Source of the DNA: Bolinopsis microptera
Taxonomy: Eukaryota; Ctenophora; Tentaculata; Lobata; Bolinopsidae
Length of the DNA stretch: 64,000 bases
Direction: 5' to 3'
Assembly: GCF_026151205.1 (NCBI RefSeq)
Contig: NC_087081.1
Location: 14,178,340 to 14,242,339 of the forward strand
The notes below the pieces were generated by a model, which worked only from the letters and a program-made list of their open reading frames with translations, made no database searches and had not been told where the DNA came from. The translations under genes were made by a program, and so were the position numbers. Below are positions 34,290 through 45,632 of this stretch, one piece after another. Position 1 is the stretch's first letter, and every line of letters starts with the position of its first letter.

Positions 34290-34590
34290 GGAAACTAACG
34301 CCCTCACAGGCTCCCACGTTTCATGTAACCGACCCCAGGTTTTGGTTTTAGATCGGACACTCAAAACAAAGATAGAAAAGCGGTCTACACGCTTACAGGC
34401 TACCACGTCTCTTGGAAACCCAGGATTTAGTTTTGGATCGGACAATCAAAATACTGATATAGATAAACATAAAACAATAGAGGAGCGGTCTACACCCTCA
34501 CAGGCTACCACTGACCACGTTTAGTATAAGCCAGGATTTAGTTCTGGATCGGAAACTGGAAGCAAGGATATAGGAGCGGTCTACAGTGAC
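34290..34590 (+). repeat. Long-unit tandem repeat (about 90-105 bp)
   Basis: Three imperfect units share GAGCGGTCTACAC, CACAGGCTACCACG, CCCAGG.TTTAGTTTTGGATC and ACTCAAAA blocks. A fourth, separate unit lies at 35885-36003. Minus-strand ORFs across it simply repeat the same peptide and are not called. Confidence 0.7.
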
Positions 34591-34949
34591 GTTACAGGTT
34601 TAAAGGTATAGTAGTTGAAATCACTTTTACTTTTAGCAATATTAATGGACTGCAGTTCAAAAATATGGAAATATTCAGGAGCAGGACATGGACACTGTGT
34701 GGTTTGAGATATAAACCCATAGGTGAGGGCCAGAGACAAGTTTCCGCTTAGACATGACAGTACCTAGACAACTGTGTATCAACTGTTTGAAGATCCCGTT
34801 AACCAGATTTATAAGTAACACCTACCAGGAACACTACATACGACTACGAGTTGCACGTAGCAGGCCATGACCTTCCCTGAGAGTTCCTGTCTCTCCGTCT
34901 TTAACCCGACGGAATTGCACCAGGGGTGGTGGTAACAGAGCTTCAAGAC

Positions 34950-35005
34950 TCTCGGAGTCTGTAGCTGATATCTATGTTTTAAGATATCAGCTACATACTC
35001 CGAGA
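34950..35005. repeat. 24-bp hairpin with one mismatch
   Basis: Arms 34950-34973 (TCTCGGAGTCTGTAGCTGAT and four more bases) and 34982-35005 are complementary except for one base, with an 8-nt loop. It lies inside the Transib-like element. It could be a structured RNA or a foldback remnant. Confidence 0.75.
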
Positions 35006-35504
35006 AAGAAGACTCCTAACTAAAGCATGCAATGAAATATCAGATTCTTAGAATATCATATCAAGTGGTCGAGACAGTTTTAAAAATGTTAAAATTCGAG
35101 TGTTGAATGACATAGCACGTACAATGTACATCTTTACTTTCAGTCTTCTCCATCGCTGATTTCTGTAAATCCTATAATGACTTTTTTCAAGAAATTTAGC
35201 CCGCCTAACTCCGAGGAACTTATAATGTCGGCTGGATATAGAGACTTGATCTTTTTTCGTTTGCCGTTATTATATCGTCCCTATAAAATAATACAATTGT
35301 AATCTTTGACTTGTATATAAAAATAAATGTCTATTTACAAACGCAAAATTGTATCATCTATCTCCAATGTTTGTTTAGTGCTGTGGGACTAAATCGATAA
35401 ATACGCTGGAAGCTATAGATCAAAGAGTCTTAAAATTAGGGTGGAATTTCTAAATAGGTACAGCATATTGCAACAGACTCTATGTCTGTAAGAAATCGGT
35501 TTAC

Positions 35505-35631
35505 CTCCTTAGTACTTGCTCTAGGAATTCCTTCAACAATGTGATTTAGGAACAGATCGCCACGCAAAATCGATGTTTCTAGTGTCTGGCCCAGATTTTT
35601 GACGTAGTTTCCAAGCCAAGACCGGGAACTC
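35505..35631 (-). CDS. Exon-like segment inside the Transib-like element, unrecognised
   Basis: On the minus strand AAATTACAG (35632-35640) precedes, and GTAAAC (35504-35499) follows, a 127-bp open segment reading SSRSWLGNYVKNLGQT, LETSILRGDLFLNH and IVEGIPRASTKE. Codon content looks protein-like and both splice sites are canonical. No family is recognised; neighbouring exons were not found. It could be captured host sequence or part of a lost element gene. Confidence 0.35.
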
Positions 35632-36228
35632 CTGTAATTTATACTGTTTATCAATTATGTAATAATCTCTGATCTACGTAATACAAAGAGAAACGAGACT
35701 TCAGAGATCTCCTGGATTATGCTGGAGCGTAAAAGGATAAATATAGCAGAGACGTACGTTATTAAAATTTATTCTGCAATAAACGACGAAAAACGGTGAT
35801 ATTATTATTAATAAAAGTGCTTACCTTATATTTCGGACATCTTTTTGCATATATTCTATCCCCTCCTCCGACATATTTTTGAGAAACTAACACGCTCACA
35901 GGCTCCCACGTCTCATGTAAACCCAGGTCACAGGTTTTGGTTTTGGATCGGCTACTCAAAAAAATGAAAGAGGAGCGGTCTACACGCTCACAGGCTACCA
36001 CGTCATATCAAGTGGTCGAGACAGTTTTCAAAATCTTAAAATTTGAGTGTTGAGTGATTTAGTACGCACAGTCGCACATTTTTACTTTCAGTCTTCTTCA
36101 TATCGCTGACCTCGTTAATTTCTTCTCTTTAGTACGTCCCTATAAAATAATACAATTATAATCTTTAACTTCATTTCCAGGGTTAAACTACCACTGGTAA
36201 GCAATTCGGAAAATCATGGGACGGCATA

Positions 36229-36297
36229 ATGCCGGGGCGGGTATGAACCGCCAACCTCCGGGTTACATGCCTAGTGCTTTAATTGAGCTACCGGCCC
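36229..36297 (-). ncRNA. tRNA-like sequence, probable SINE head
   Basis: The minus strand starts GGGCCGGTAGCTCAATTAAA (box A) and carries GGCGGTTCATACCCGCC, a well-paired T arm containing box B, with an ATGTAAC anticodon-like loop between. Size 69 nt; the acceptor ends pair poorly. It fits a tRNA-derived SINE head lying within the Transib-like element. It shares no clear body with the tRNA-like sequence at 20974-21047. Confidence 0.5.
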
Positions 36298-36649
36298 TAT
36301 TCAGCTCAGGAATTTCTTGCAAGCGAATCAGTAAGCAATCTTGTTGTTATTTCATATCTGCTGCTATTAGTACACGTACTGCATTATATGCAGCAGGGAT
36401 AGCCACTGCCACTAATGATCATGGCTCTAGCTAAATGTTTTACTCCATCGGGGCAGCCGAGGCACGTGCAATGTTTGTTTAAAGCTCTCGAGCTAAATTG
36501 ATAAATAGATTAGACAACCTCGGAAGAGACGCCGGCAGTGTTAGATCAAAGAACCTTAAAATCAGGTTATTCATGAATTTTCGGGAGGTCTTTTAGAAGA
36601 ATGTCAAAATTCAAGTGTAGAGTGATTTAATCACCACGCTCAGCTATCT

Positions 36650-37320
36650 AACGTACGGAACGTTCACTAAAAATAGTTTGTGAACGCGTTCGCTAAAAAA
36701 TTTTAACGTTCGGAACATAAGGAAAGTTAATTGCTATTATGAAATTAAAATGCAGGACATAGCCCAATTATCCGGCAAAGTACTAGCGTTTTCATTGCCA
36801 GGCCTTCAGGGCCTTGAGGTATGTTACAAATACAAATGTTGTTTGATCTTGAGCTGAATGGTTGTTATACTATAATATCGTATATATAAGAACGATGTAC
36901 ATTTTACACATCGATCCCTAATGAAGTTTTGTGGAAGATCAAATTCCAGAGAAAGAAACGTATCCTTGAGCAACTTTAAGTTTAACAATTTTACCTTTGA
37001 CTTCTTAAGTTTCAGCCTTCAGGGTAATCATACCCCAAATCTTTTGGGAAGTACCATGAACAGACCGTTAAATCGACCGCAAGATACGAGAACAGTATAT
37101 TTGCTGTGGTAACCATAGTTGGTCAGTTTGGTCATTGTTTATTTACTGTCTAATTCCAACAACATGGTTTTATCTCATTGTATCCATCTTAAGTTAAAAA
37201 CTATCGGAAAATTATCAAAATATTGACTAACGTATACTAACGTTCACAAACGTTCACTACAAAATGATTGGAACGTACGTTCAGTACGACTAAGTTCAGC
37301 GTTCACTACAACTAAGGTTA
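36650..37320. repeat. Paired GAACGTTCACT-rich segments in inverted arrangement
   Basis: 36652-36720 and 37225-37310 are rich in AACGTTC, GTGAACG and GAACGT motifs and are roughly inverted. This resembles subterminal regions of hAT-type non-autonomous elements, but no exact tips or target duplication were found. A 63-codon ORF between them (36921-37112) is not convincing. Confidence 0.3.
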
Positions 37321-37879
37321 AAAGTGCGTTTAAGTACATTTACCGTTGAATTCACCGTTTTACGAGAGTAATACGTTTTATCAAGAGTAATACAGAGAAA
37401 GAGTCCCGACAGTCTCCCTGATTGCCTCTAAATATATTCACGTGACACATATGCCGGTCTTAAACTAACATCATCCAATTAATGGAGTATAACTAAGCCT
37501 GTCAGTCTGTAGAGTAAACAAAAGGGGTGACAAAGAAGCCTAATTAAGGAAAGTGAGGTGGAAACAGCTTGCTAACCGTGTGTAATGAGGTTAATAACAA
37601 AAGGCCAATAACCACATAGGAAGATGAACTAGTAGTCTAAAATGATGTGTACACTGGTGACAGGAGCGTACAATTACACATGTCTGATATCACAAAAATA
37701 TCTGAAACCAAGCTTCCTGAATTTCTGCTCAATTGGCCGATACGAATGGCCCAAATATGGGAGGAGATCTAGAGGGTGCAAGAAACAACTGGAAAAAATG
37801 ATGAACCTTTTTTAGGAAACACGGATATAGTTCTAGAAGGGCCGATCGAACTAGACCAACTTGAATTGACGCATTTTTG

Positions 37880-38320
37880 AACACTGATTCATATCTTGAA
37901 GTAATTGTAAAACAGATACGGTAATAATTAACATGTCAGGTCATATTATTCTGAAATAATTGTAAAATGCCTACCTGCCTAGGTCGATGAAGTCTGGAAC
38001 GAGTTTCCAGTTTCGTGACAGCGCTTCTCTCCATTTATCTCTATCACTCATGAGCCAACGAACCTTATCAGATTGCAATCCAGTATCTTCTGATCTTGTA
38101 GGATGTCCGGAAAGGTCTTATGAGGTCGTCCTATATACCGATGGCCATATGATGGTTGTTAGAAAAGGAGTTGCTGAGCAGATTGGTACTGACGGTAGAA
38201 ATGTCCTGTAAAATAGATACAGTAATATAAAATATCGGGTCATATCCTAAAATAGAGTAACTGTAAAATAGATACGTGTACGGTAATACTAATAACGTTG
38301 AGCCATAATATTTTGAACGA
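37880..38320 (+). repeat. Three copies of a TGTAAAATAGATACGGTAAT-type unit around a short ORF
   Basis: Units near 37907, 38207 and 38260 share TGTAAAA.AGATAC.GTAAT, and GGTCATAT near 37940 and 38240. An ATG ORF at 37987-38211 (SYEVVLYTDGHMMVVRKGVAEQIG near its end) lies between the first two. It is 74 codons, unrecognised, and may be chance. Confidence 0.4.
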
Positions 38321-39535
38321 TGAATTTATCTAAACAAAAGCATTCTTAATAGAAACTTGAACATTTTTACTCACAAACGATCCATTGGTTAATCATGCTC
38401 CTGTCTCGAAAAGAGTATTTAGCTCAATATGAGGGCGTGTATCTTTATTAGAATTCACAGAATCCATTTTCTAAAACCGGAGAAGTATAGTATAATAAAG
38501 CAATTTAAAATTTGCACGATCAACAAAACATGACAATAATATGCTCATGTCATCAACTTCATGAACAATAAAAAGCATATAACAAATATGCCAATACACA
38601 ATGAATAACAAATTTTTAAAAAAGCTGTGAACAGAAGGTAAAAAACTGCGAACAAAAGGTAGCGTACGATCGCGTTTTGAAACAGTGCACAAAGAAATGA
38701 TCCTAGATTGAGCTCTAGAAATCTAATTTTTGAGTGGAGTACTTGTGGAAGAGGTAATGCAAATTAATGCTGCCTGGTATGTGGAAGAGGCTGACTGAAA
38801 AGCTTGCAGAGTATATTGGCTCTAGCTTGTAGCTGTTTCATCAAAAATTGTGTTGACTGTGCGCGGCTCGACCGCGCATTTTTACAATATTTGTGCAAAT
38901 GGCAAAATCATGCGTTGTTAACGATAAATCGACGTAAGGTCTACTTAGTTCGACTGACGGCGGGGCGCCAAATTTGTGCGCTAGTTGCAGCGCAGCCACT
39001 GTGTACAACTACAAAGATGCTGATATCCTGGTACGCACAAAACATCTACTTTGGTAATATTTTCAGATAAATTTCTATTTGATCTTCACAGTTTGAAGCT
39101 TTTGCGACTAGCGATGTAGCAGGACTAGCGATGTAGTAATTATTCTACTAATAATATTCATCCTGTTTATTTCAATATATATATAATTTGTCTCAATATT
39201 TAGACATTAAACGGAGAATTGTTTGATGCTAATACTAATGTCATAAGTCTGATAAAAATAAAAATTGTGACGCGCCTTGTGATTAATTTATCAGAATCTC
39301 ATGATATCACGATCTGAGGCTAAGGGGCTGAGTCAGAGCCTAGAGGTTCACTGGGACCGGGGGAAGAAAGCCTTGTGCAAAATGATCTAACACTGTGGGT
39401 GGATATCTTCATAGCTATTGTGAATAACGTAATTCTTGTATAATAGCTGTGCAACTGATTAGTGTCTGATGGAGGGCGAGGGGGTCTTAAACGGCTGAAA
39501 GTTGGGTTATATTGAAACATGTGGCACTTGCGGCA

Positions 39536-39815
39536 CTCACATGTGGCACTTGTGGCACTATCATATGTAGCATGTGGCACTTGTGGCACTCACATGTGGC
39601 ACTTGTGGCACTATCATATGTAGCATGTGGCACTCACATGTGGCACTTGCGGCACTATCATATGTAGCATGCGGCACTAGTGGCACTCACATGTGGAACT
39701 TGCGGCACTATCATATGTAGCATGCGGCACTAGTGGCACTCACATGTGGCACTTGCAGCACTATCATATATAACATGCAGCACTAGTGGCACTCACATGT
39801 GGCACTTACGGCTCC
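39536..39815 (+). repeat. Minisatellite, 53-bp unit rich in TGGCACT
   Basis: About five higher-order units of CACATGTGGCACTTGTGGCA followed by CTATCATATGTAGCATG and TGGCACTAGTGGCACT. It lies just right of R-C copy 1. Confidence 0.85.
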
Positions 39816-40060
39816 AATATGCTGCATAGTTAGGTACAATACTGCTTTTTTTGCAAGAATCATCAACTGAACTGGTTGCAACTTCAACTTTAAGTTATAA
39901 AATTGATTTTTACGATAATATCGTGAAATCTAATTCTGCCGGCCCCATTCATACTGCAATTCAGCAATCATAAATAACGCTAAAGACGATATTAATTTGT
40001 TTAATGATTGCAATCATAGTATGGCTTGTTAAGCTTGAATTGATCAGTGTTCTTATTATA

Positions 40061-40160
40061 CAGGGTGGCCCAAAAGTGACTACCCACACGTAACCTCTTA
40101 ATAACTAACGTCATTCGTCTCCAAATTGCACCAAAATTTCAGAGATTATAAATATTGGTC
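40061..40160 (+). mobile_element. Mariner-type element, terminal fragment
   Basis: After TA (40059-40060), CAGGGTGGCCCAAAAGTGAC opens a 100-bp segment that matches the inverse of 51786-51885. Homology ends at AATATTGGTC. The other end is missing. The tip is a Tc1/mariner-type terminal repeat. Confidence 0.65.
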
Positions 40161-42756
40161 TTGTAGCGCGATGCACTACTGGGTCGCGCGCGCATCAAAT
40201 AATGCTTCTCGCAACCACAGTAGTGTGCAAACCAACATTCGAACCACCAGCAGCTGGTGGTCAATTTCCTACGAACGCGACTTAATTTTGGTTCAGACTG
40301 CATGTGGAGTCGAGCGCTACGTTATAGCTGTATATATAGCTCGTTTCACGACGAAATCTTCATTTATTGAGTTTGTCTGTCGATTATGTTGGAGTTTGTA
40401 TTTTTAATTTTGTACTCGAATACTGTTAATTTATTTTTATTAAATAGTTGTTTTTCGTAACAGCACACTAGTACGTGATTCCTTTTGTTATTCTTACATA
40501 ATTAGGAAGATTTTAAACTTCAATACTATAAATAATCAAATATTTACGAACACCGATCATCGGTATGTACCCATTATGCATTATTGGTATCGAAGTCTTA
40601 TGTTGAGCTGGATATCGAAAAATTTCAAAATGTAAGGCTGTAATTTTGTACTTGTTTAGGTGTAGAACTAGGATTAACAACTTGATTGCTAGGAGCTAGG
40701 AAGAGATTTTAGTAATGATGACCCTTTAAACTTAAATTATATCTCTAGTGCACTTCGATCGGTTTTCTTTTCAATTTTGATAAAACCTAGTCGTGATCTT
40801 TGTTTCAGAACTTCACTAATTTATTAAGTTTTGTAGTTTATATAGACGGAACATGAGCAGATACCATTTGATTAATTATAATATATCCGATTTGAAATAT
40901 TATTCTGTCGGAGTTTGAGTTCAACATGGACACATTTATTAACATCCCGCATGAATTTGTGTCGTCTTTACAATTTTTTGCGCTGAATTTGTATGCTTAT
41001 TAATACTGCCGCATGATATCAGTAGCTGCTATATAACTAGAGTGTATAGCATGTGTATTATACGATGTTTCCCACGTAAAAATCGCAGGTTGTTTTGGTG
41101 CGGCTGGGCACTCTACTGGTGATTGACACCAGAGACTGAGAAAAACTTTGACATAATTTTCAAGTTTGATATGACCTAATAACTACCACATTTACAGGAA
41201 GTATGGTAATACATTCTTGTCAGCTGTCTGGGCAAATCTTCTCTCGCAGAATTGGATTAAAATTTAATGTATTTTATTTCTCACTTCCAACGATGTCGCA
41301 ATTATTAGGTAAAATTTGAAGTTATTTTGAGATTCAATTAATAAATTTTAGATTGCAGCTTGATATCACTTAGTATGTACATTGTACTCGGTTGCAAGGG
41401 TAGAACTTATGAGAATACTATCATAGTATTATTGCACTATACTATTATGGGTTCATCAAAGTTCGTATCATGATTTGTCACAATTAAACCATCGAGTCAC
41501 TTGAGGAAACCCGTTAAAGCTCGCAATTGGCGACGAGATAAAGTTTGTGGTACCTCTAGATGTTAAGTTAACTCTTAGGCTCCAATCTTCCTTACTATAC
41601 CTACCACTCCTTCTTCCTTGATAAGAAGTAGATCCATCTGGAACAGTGAGCTGCTTCTTCCCTTCTATCCCGTACTAGCCTACTCAGCTCTCTCCAAACC
41701 GTGAACAACTACTCCCGGTGCTAGAACTTTAACCGCATAATTATAACAGCACAATTCTTTCGCTTGAATCTCAGTCTGCTGTAAGACTGCTGTACCGGTA
41801 GAGTTTTTACTTGTATGATTCAGCAATCTGCTCTTTAGATGGTACCGTTACCTCCCGCCATAAGACTGTGCCGTCTTGGTGACCTTGAGAATATCATAAT
41901 TAGGTCCGATATATAAAAGCACTATCCAATATCGAGACCCACTCAGGATCCCAAACCACGACTCCTTTCGGTCGTCTGTACTTGCTTTTTTCCTCCCAGC
42001 ATGGACTAAGTCAATGATACTGTCTTACATCGCTGGCCTTGTTCTTATAAGTGTTCACTCGGCGCTCACAAGATAACATGTTCAGAGATCTGTTGCAGAA
42101 CCTTGTCGTGCCGTCATTTATATACTCCTTGACTAAGAGCTACTTTAAACCTACAGCAAAAATGTGCTAAATGATACCCATCCTCTCCTCACATTACTGT
42201 ACTTGCACTTACCATCCTCATCTTCGCCATAGAGGTGGTTAAGAGGGTGACGTACACAGCATCTAGCACGAACCCAATAAGTGAGTCTACAGTGCGTGTC
42301 GAAATACATTGCATGTACCCTTATATATTAATTGAGACAGAATTTTAATAAATCAACAAATTCTTAAAATTTAAAAAGGTAGAATTTAATTCTATGGCAT
42401 TTATTGAAACCTGCTTTTTTAAAGTTGAGAATTGGTTTCAATTTCTAGAATATCACGATAATGTTGACTCAAAACTGTTTCAGGCAGCTATCAAGTCTCA
42501 AGATATGACATAATTTGATAGAATGTTAGTACCAACGCTATCAGTGCATTGAAGTCGAGTTCTCGATACAGGTATTATAATTAGGTTCTATCGACCGTTT
42601 TTGTAGTCTTAACTCATTTTTATTTGTTATTATACGACCAATTAAAATCTAGCAAACCAGACTTCTTTATGTGCTAAATGTTACTTTAACCTTAATAATA
42701 GCTGCATTGTGGCAGATATCCAGTTACATTTTTTCCAGCCGTATATTATAAATATA
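40161..42756. other. Unassigned DNA with coding-like minus-strand pieces
   Basis: Mostly AT-rich. Between about 41480 and 42340 the minus strand has protein-like stretches broken by stops, for example MYFDTHCRLTYWVRARCC...LNHLYGEDEDGKCKY (42312-42151) and KYRRPKGVVVWDPEWVSIL (near 41985-41930). I do not recognise the protein. A dead element or gene is likely. Confidence 0.3.
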
Positions 42757-42900
42757 CAGGGTGGGCCAAAAGTCAGTGTGCAAACGTTGGCATTAATAGC
42801 TCAGTCACTGAGTGCCCAATTGAAATAATTGGTTCTGGTATGACTTACTACCACCACTGGTTCGAGAAATTTGTCAAATCGAAACATATTTGTGTTCATT
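42757..42900 (+). mobile_element. Second mariner-type terminal repeat, related family
   Basis: TA then CAGGGTGGGCCAAAAGTCAG. The tip is similar to 40061, but the interior differs. No matching inverted end was seen, so the element's right boundary is unknown and the end given here is nominal. Confidence 0.45.
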
Positions 42901-43040
42901 GTTTTCAAAAGAAGGTTCATTTTCGCATTTATTTGATAGTTTGGATAATCGGATCGAGCCAAATTTTATTGAATTGTGTTTAGCCATTTAAATTACGTTT
43001 GCTCTAAAAAAATTAGAGTATATATATATTACTCATGCAA

Positions 43041-43078
43041 CTAAGATAAATTGAGTATAAATACTCAATTTATCTTAG
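43041..43078. repeat. 18-bp palindrome with 2-nt loop (also at 44288-44325)
   Basis: CTAAGATAAATTGAGTAT and its exact complement are separated by AA. Further pairing of GCAA and TTGC lies outside a short bulge. It can extrude as a cruciform and lies at the left edge of each duplicated unit. Confidence 0.85.
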
Positions 43079-43591
43079 TTTAAGTTGCAAGTTATATAAC
43101 TCATTTTCTAAAGGTCTCGTAAACTTTAATCAATTACCTACAGAGAGTGTGGCCTCTTTTTCACTGAAAAGACGCCATCAGATTTCATTGCATTCTGGGA
43201 CCAATTTTGGTGTGATTTAAAGTATCCTACAAATTGGTGTTTACTGTTTCGACTTTTGTAAAATCACTGTATCAATATAATCTGTATTTTTATAGTTTCA
43301 ACCATAATAGTGAAATAGAGGGGCTGGCCAATAGCCACACCCTCTGTAATTGATTTAAGTCTACGAAACTTTCAGAAATTTGTGTGTAATTCGGAGATAA
43401 ATTAAACAAGTTGTTATCGGCCACCATGTGTAAACGGAATGTTCTAGCAGACTGTATAATACTATAACATACATTTTCTTACACACACATAATCTAATCT
43501 CTGGAATGTTGCTATGATATCAATGGCAATGTTTTGATACTGTGTATTATCATGATTATGCCTTACAGGCCGATCTTCCGATGGAGTTTCG

Positions 43592-43605
43592 GTTGCCATG
43601 GCAAC
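43592..43605. promoter_or_regulatory. Perfect palindromic X-box (RFX-type), duplicated at 44833-44846
   Basis: GTTGCCATGGCAAC equals the ideal two-half-site X-box bound by RFX factors, which control ciliary genes in animals. Duplicated with the 1.24-kb unit. No adjacent host gene was identified, so function is unproven. Confidence 0.4.
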
Positions 43606-43789
43606 ACATCAATATGATAAAGAATTTGTAAACGCAGTCACAACTCTGTCGTGTACACTGTACGGTGCGAGCGGTTATTTTATGATAGGTAACATCTACT
43701 TTTTCAGCATTTGCGGGATGACCAGTTCACACGTATATTTTCGCAGACACAACTTCGCATAAAATTATATCCAATTATTCTATAACCAA

Positions 43790-44213
43790 TTATCTACACG
43801 GACTTCTGTCTAAATATGAATGAAATCGAGAAAACCAAATATTATATGTTTCATCCTGAAGTGCTGAGTTCTCAGGCAGTAAAATCATGATCCTGATAGA
43901 TATCGAAGTCTCCTTAAATGATTGTCTCTGCTGCTTAATATATCTGGATTGTCGTTGGGAGGCGATGCAGATTTGTTTACTTTTAAGGGGCAGGTTCTGC
44001 TCAGCAGGAGAAAGAGGTGATGCACATTTTGTATTTGTCTGACATGTAGGACTTGAGCCACGTTTCCGTAAGTGCAATAAACGGTAACGAGTGGTTTTTG
44101 GATTTCTCCTGAATAAGAGCTGAGATTTTTGGCACTTCCCATATACTCGCACTTGATGCACAGGATTCATGGACTGGACATTTAAGACGAGGCATGAGGA
44201 ATAACGGGCACAT
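43790..44213 (-). pseudogene. Decayed non-LTR endonuclease-like fragment, duplicate copy
   Basis: The frame 44213-44001 reads PRLKCPVHES, KISALIQEKSKNHSLPF and IALTETWLKSY. The IALTETWL block is the endonuclease motif of CR1/Jockey-type LINEs, carrying its catalytic Glu. The rest of the unit, down to 43790, is open in shifting frames without further recognised motifs. It is the truncated left copy of the 45031-45632 fragment. Confidence 0.45.
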
Positions 44214-45030
44214 GCAGTGTATCCTCTGAGGCGGTAGGAACTGCTGGTAGTGGTATAGTGGGTAGTATATATATATTACTCATGCAACTAAGATAAATTG
44301 AGTATAAATACTCAATTTATCTTAGTTTAAGTTGCAAGTTATATAACTCATTTTCTAAAGGTCTCTTAAACTTTAATCAATTACAGAGAGTGTGGCCTCT
44401 TTTTCACTGAAAAGACGCCATCAGATTTCATTGCATTCTGGGACCAATTTTGGTGTGATTTAAAGTATCCTACAAATTGGTGTTTACTGTTTCGACTTTT
44501 GTAAAATCACTGTATCAATATAATCTGTATTTTTATAGTTTCAACCATAATAGTGAAATAGAGGGGCTGGCCAATAGCCACACCCTCTGTAATTGATTTA
44601 AGTCTACGAAACTTTCAGAAATTTGTGTGTAATTCGGAGATAAATTAAACAAGTTGTTATCGGCCACCATGTGTAAACGGAATGTTCTAGCAGACTGTAT
44701 AATACTATAACATACATTTTCTTACACACATAATCTAATCTCTGGAATGTTGCTATGATATCAATGGCAATGTTTTGATACTGTGTATTATCATGATTAT
44801 GCCTTACAGGCCGATCTTCCGATGGAGTTTCGGTTGCCATGGCAACACATCAATATGATAAAGAATTTGTAAACGCAGTCACAACTCTGTCGTGTACACT
44901 GTACGGTGCGAGCGGTTATTTTATGATAGGTAACATCTACTTTTTCAGCATTTGCGGGATGACCAGTTCACACGTATATTTTCGCAGACACAACTTCGCA
45001 TAAAATTATATCCAATTATTCTATAACCAA

Positions 45031-45632
45031 TTATCTACACGGACTTCTGTCTAAATATGAATGAAATCGAGAAAACCAAATATTATATGTTTCATCCTGA
45101 AGTGCTGAGTTCTCAGGCAGTATAATCATGATCCTGATAGATATCGAAGTCTCCTTAAATGATTGTCTCTGCTGCTTAATATATCTGGATTGTCGTTGGG
45201 AGGCGATGCAGATTTGTTTACTTTTAAGGGGGAGGTTCTGCTCAGCAGGAGAAAGAGGTGATGCACATTTTGTATTTGTCTGACATGTAGGACTTGAGCC
45301 ACGTTTCCGTAAGTGCAATAAACGGTAACGAGTGGTTTTTGGATTTCTCCTGAATAAGAGCTGAGATTTTTGGCACTTCCCATATACTCGCACTTGATGC
45401 ACTAGGATTCATGGACTGGACATTTAAGACGAGGCATGAGGAATAACGGGCACGTGCAGTGTATCCTCTGAGGCGGTAGGAACTGCTGGTAGTGGTATAG
45501 TGGGAGCGCTGTTCCTGGCTGAAGAGGTGGATGTGGTCTGGGGTAGTGGTAGGGCATTTGAGTTTGAGGGAGGCTGGACCGGTGGTCGACTATTTCTGAT
45601 AGGAGTCCGATCCTGGTTTGCATCGTTTCCAA
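45031..45632 (-). pseudogene. Decayed non-LTR endonuclease-like fragment, longer copy
   Basis: Starts upstream with METMQTRIGLLSEIVDH and a proline-rich linker, reaches PRLKCPVHES and then stops. Two extra bases near 45402, absent in the other copy, shift the IALTETWLKS motif out of frame. Downstream motifs are lost. It gives the only view of sequence N-terminal to the duplicated part. Confidence 0.45.

Larger units (their letters stand above)
33691..39003. mobile_element. Transib/RAG-type transposable element, 5.3 kb, transposase not found
   Basis: Both tips start CACAGTGGCTGC reading inward (33691-33702; 39003-38992), with weaker similarity further in around AGCGCA and AAATT. TACAA is duplicated at 33686-33690 and 39004-39008. 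The uninterrupted R-C copy 2 reads GTAGTACAACTACAAAG at 59502-59518, one TACAA only. A CACWRTG tip with a 5-bp duplication is the hallmark of Transib and RAG-related transposons, and CACAGTG equals the V(D)J recombination heptamer. No Transib or RAG1-like protein was recognised, so this copy is probably non-autonomous. It holds tandem repeats, a tRNA-like head and an exon-like segment. Confidence 0.7.
43018..45504 (+). repeat. Tandem duplication of a 1.24-kb unit
   Basis: 43018-44262 and 44265-45504 are almost identical, both starting GTATATATATATTACTC. Differences are a 4-bp indel near 43138/44382, a 2-bp indel in ACACACAC, a few substitutions, and CACAGG against CACTAGG near 44160/45402. 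Two bases (TA) sit at the junction. The low divergence indicates a recent event. The unit contains a palindrome, a palindromic X-box and part of an endonuclease-like ORF. Confidence 0.92.

Noticed and set aside
34230-34524. Plus- and minus-strand ORFs of 60-79 codons across the GAGCGGTCTACAC repeat
   Set aside because: The same peptide recurs because the DNA unit recurs; frames differ between units and contain stops.
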